Positions 5,576-5,722 of a DNA stretch of 5,722 nucleotides are shown in pieces. Source of the stretch: Campylobacterota bacterium (GTDB lineage: Bacteria; Campylobacterota; Campylobacteria; Campylobacterales; Sulfurovaceae); assembly GCA_013153675.1 (NCBI GenBank), contig JAADEA010000082.1, positions 1 through 5,722 on the forward strand, given 5' to 3'. How positions within the stretch are numbered: position 1 is the first letter of the stretch; each line of letters opens with the position of its first letter. Made by a program: the position numbers and the translations under genes. The notes beneath the pieces were generated by a model, which saw nothing but the letters and a program-made list of their open reading frames with translations, did no database searches and was not told where the DNA came from.

Positions 5576-5722
5576 AAACCTCAAATGGCTCATAACCTAA
5601 AGTTTCAATTAAAAAAACTGTTTTATTTTTTAGTTGTTCTATATATTCTTCCTCATTTTTAAATTTTCCTAAAGAGATATCTCTTTGAGAATTAAATTCT
5701 TCAAACTCTTTTTTATAAAGAG
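5574..5722 (-). CDS. Unrecognised protein, C-terminal part (cut by right edge)
   Basis: An open minus-strand frame enters from the right edge and ends at TAA 5576-5574, with a second in-frame stop (TAG) immediately after it. The visible 48 residues include KEFEEFNSQRDISLGKF, then NEEEYIEQLKNKTVFLIETL, and end GYEPFEV. They are rich in Glu and Lys and probably helical, with no membrane segment or recognisable motif. The start codon and most of the protein lie outside the window, so neither length nor function can be given. Reality is supported by the uninterrupted frame, codon use like that of its neighbours, and a terminator-like hairpin exactly at its end. Confidence 0.65.
   Translation of the reverse strand, partial: LYKKEFEEFNSQRDISLGKFKNEEEYIEQLKNKTVFLIETLGYEPFEV

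Noticed and set aside
1..5722. Mobile elements, CRISPR repeats, toxin-antitoxin pairs, phage attachment site at the tRNA
   Set aside because: I found no long direct or inverted repeats, no transposase or integrase motifs, and no duplicate of the tRNA 3' end within the window.

Overview
This AT-rich window looks like core chromosome from a member of the Campylobacterota (formerly Epsilonproteobacteria). The evidence is the low GC content, the AGA/ATA/TTA-rich codon use, the gpmI-type phosphoglycerate mutase, and the divergent gpmI / mraY-murD arrangement with fabG beside gpmI, which I recall from Campylobacter and its relatives. A thermophilic or vent-associated lineage such as Nautiliales is possible, but I cannot confirm genus from this sequence.

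Left part (1-2454, all minus strand): gpmI (2,3-bisphosphoglycerate-independent phosphoglycerate mutase) is followed 13 nt later by fabG (3-oxoacyl-ACP reductase). After these comes the start of a small two-helix membrane protein that runs off the left edge. A short hairpin with a T-tract overlaps the fabG stop codon and ends just before the membrane-protein start.

Middle (2455-4818): a short AT-rich divergent promoter region separates gpmI from mraY-murD on the plus strand. MraY builds lipid I from UDP-MurNAc-pentapeptide. MurD adds D-glutamate at the second peptide position. Their frames overlap by one base (TAATG), which indicates a translationally coupled pair.

Right part (4819-5722): a tRNA-Phe (GAA) with its own good -10 box is followed after 19 nt by an easily missed 37-codon ORF with a strong ribosome binding site. 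It encodes a single-helix membrane peptide and is probably transcribed with the tRNA. Next is a 143-residue exported protein of unknown function. It converges with an unrecognised minus-strand gene that is cut by the right edge. One hairpin lies between these two genes and contains parts of both stop codons.

I see no mobile element, CRISPR array, defence system or other plainly novel system. The main oddities are a U-C mismatch in the acceptor stem of the tRNA-Phe, the tRNA-linked small membrane ORF, and the stop codons embedded in hairpins.
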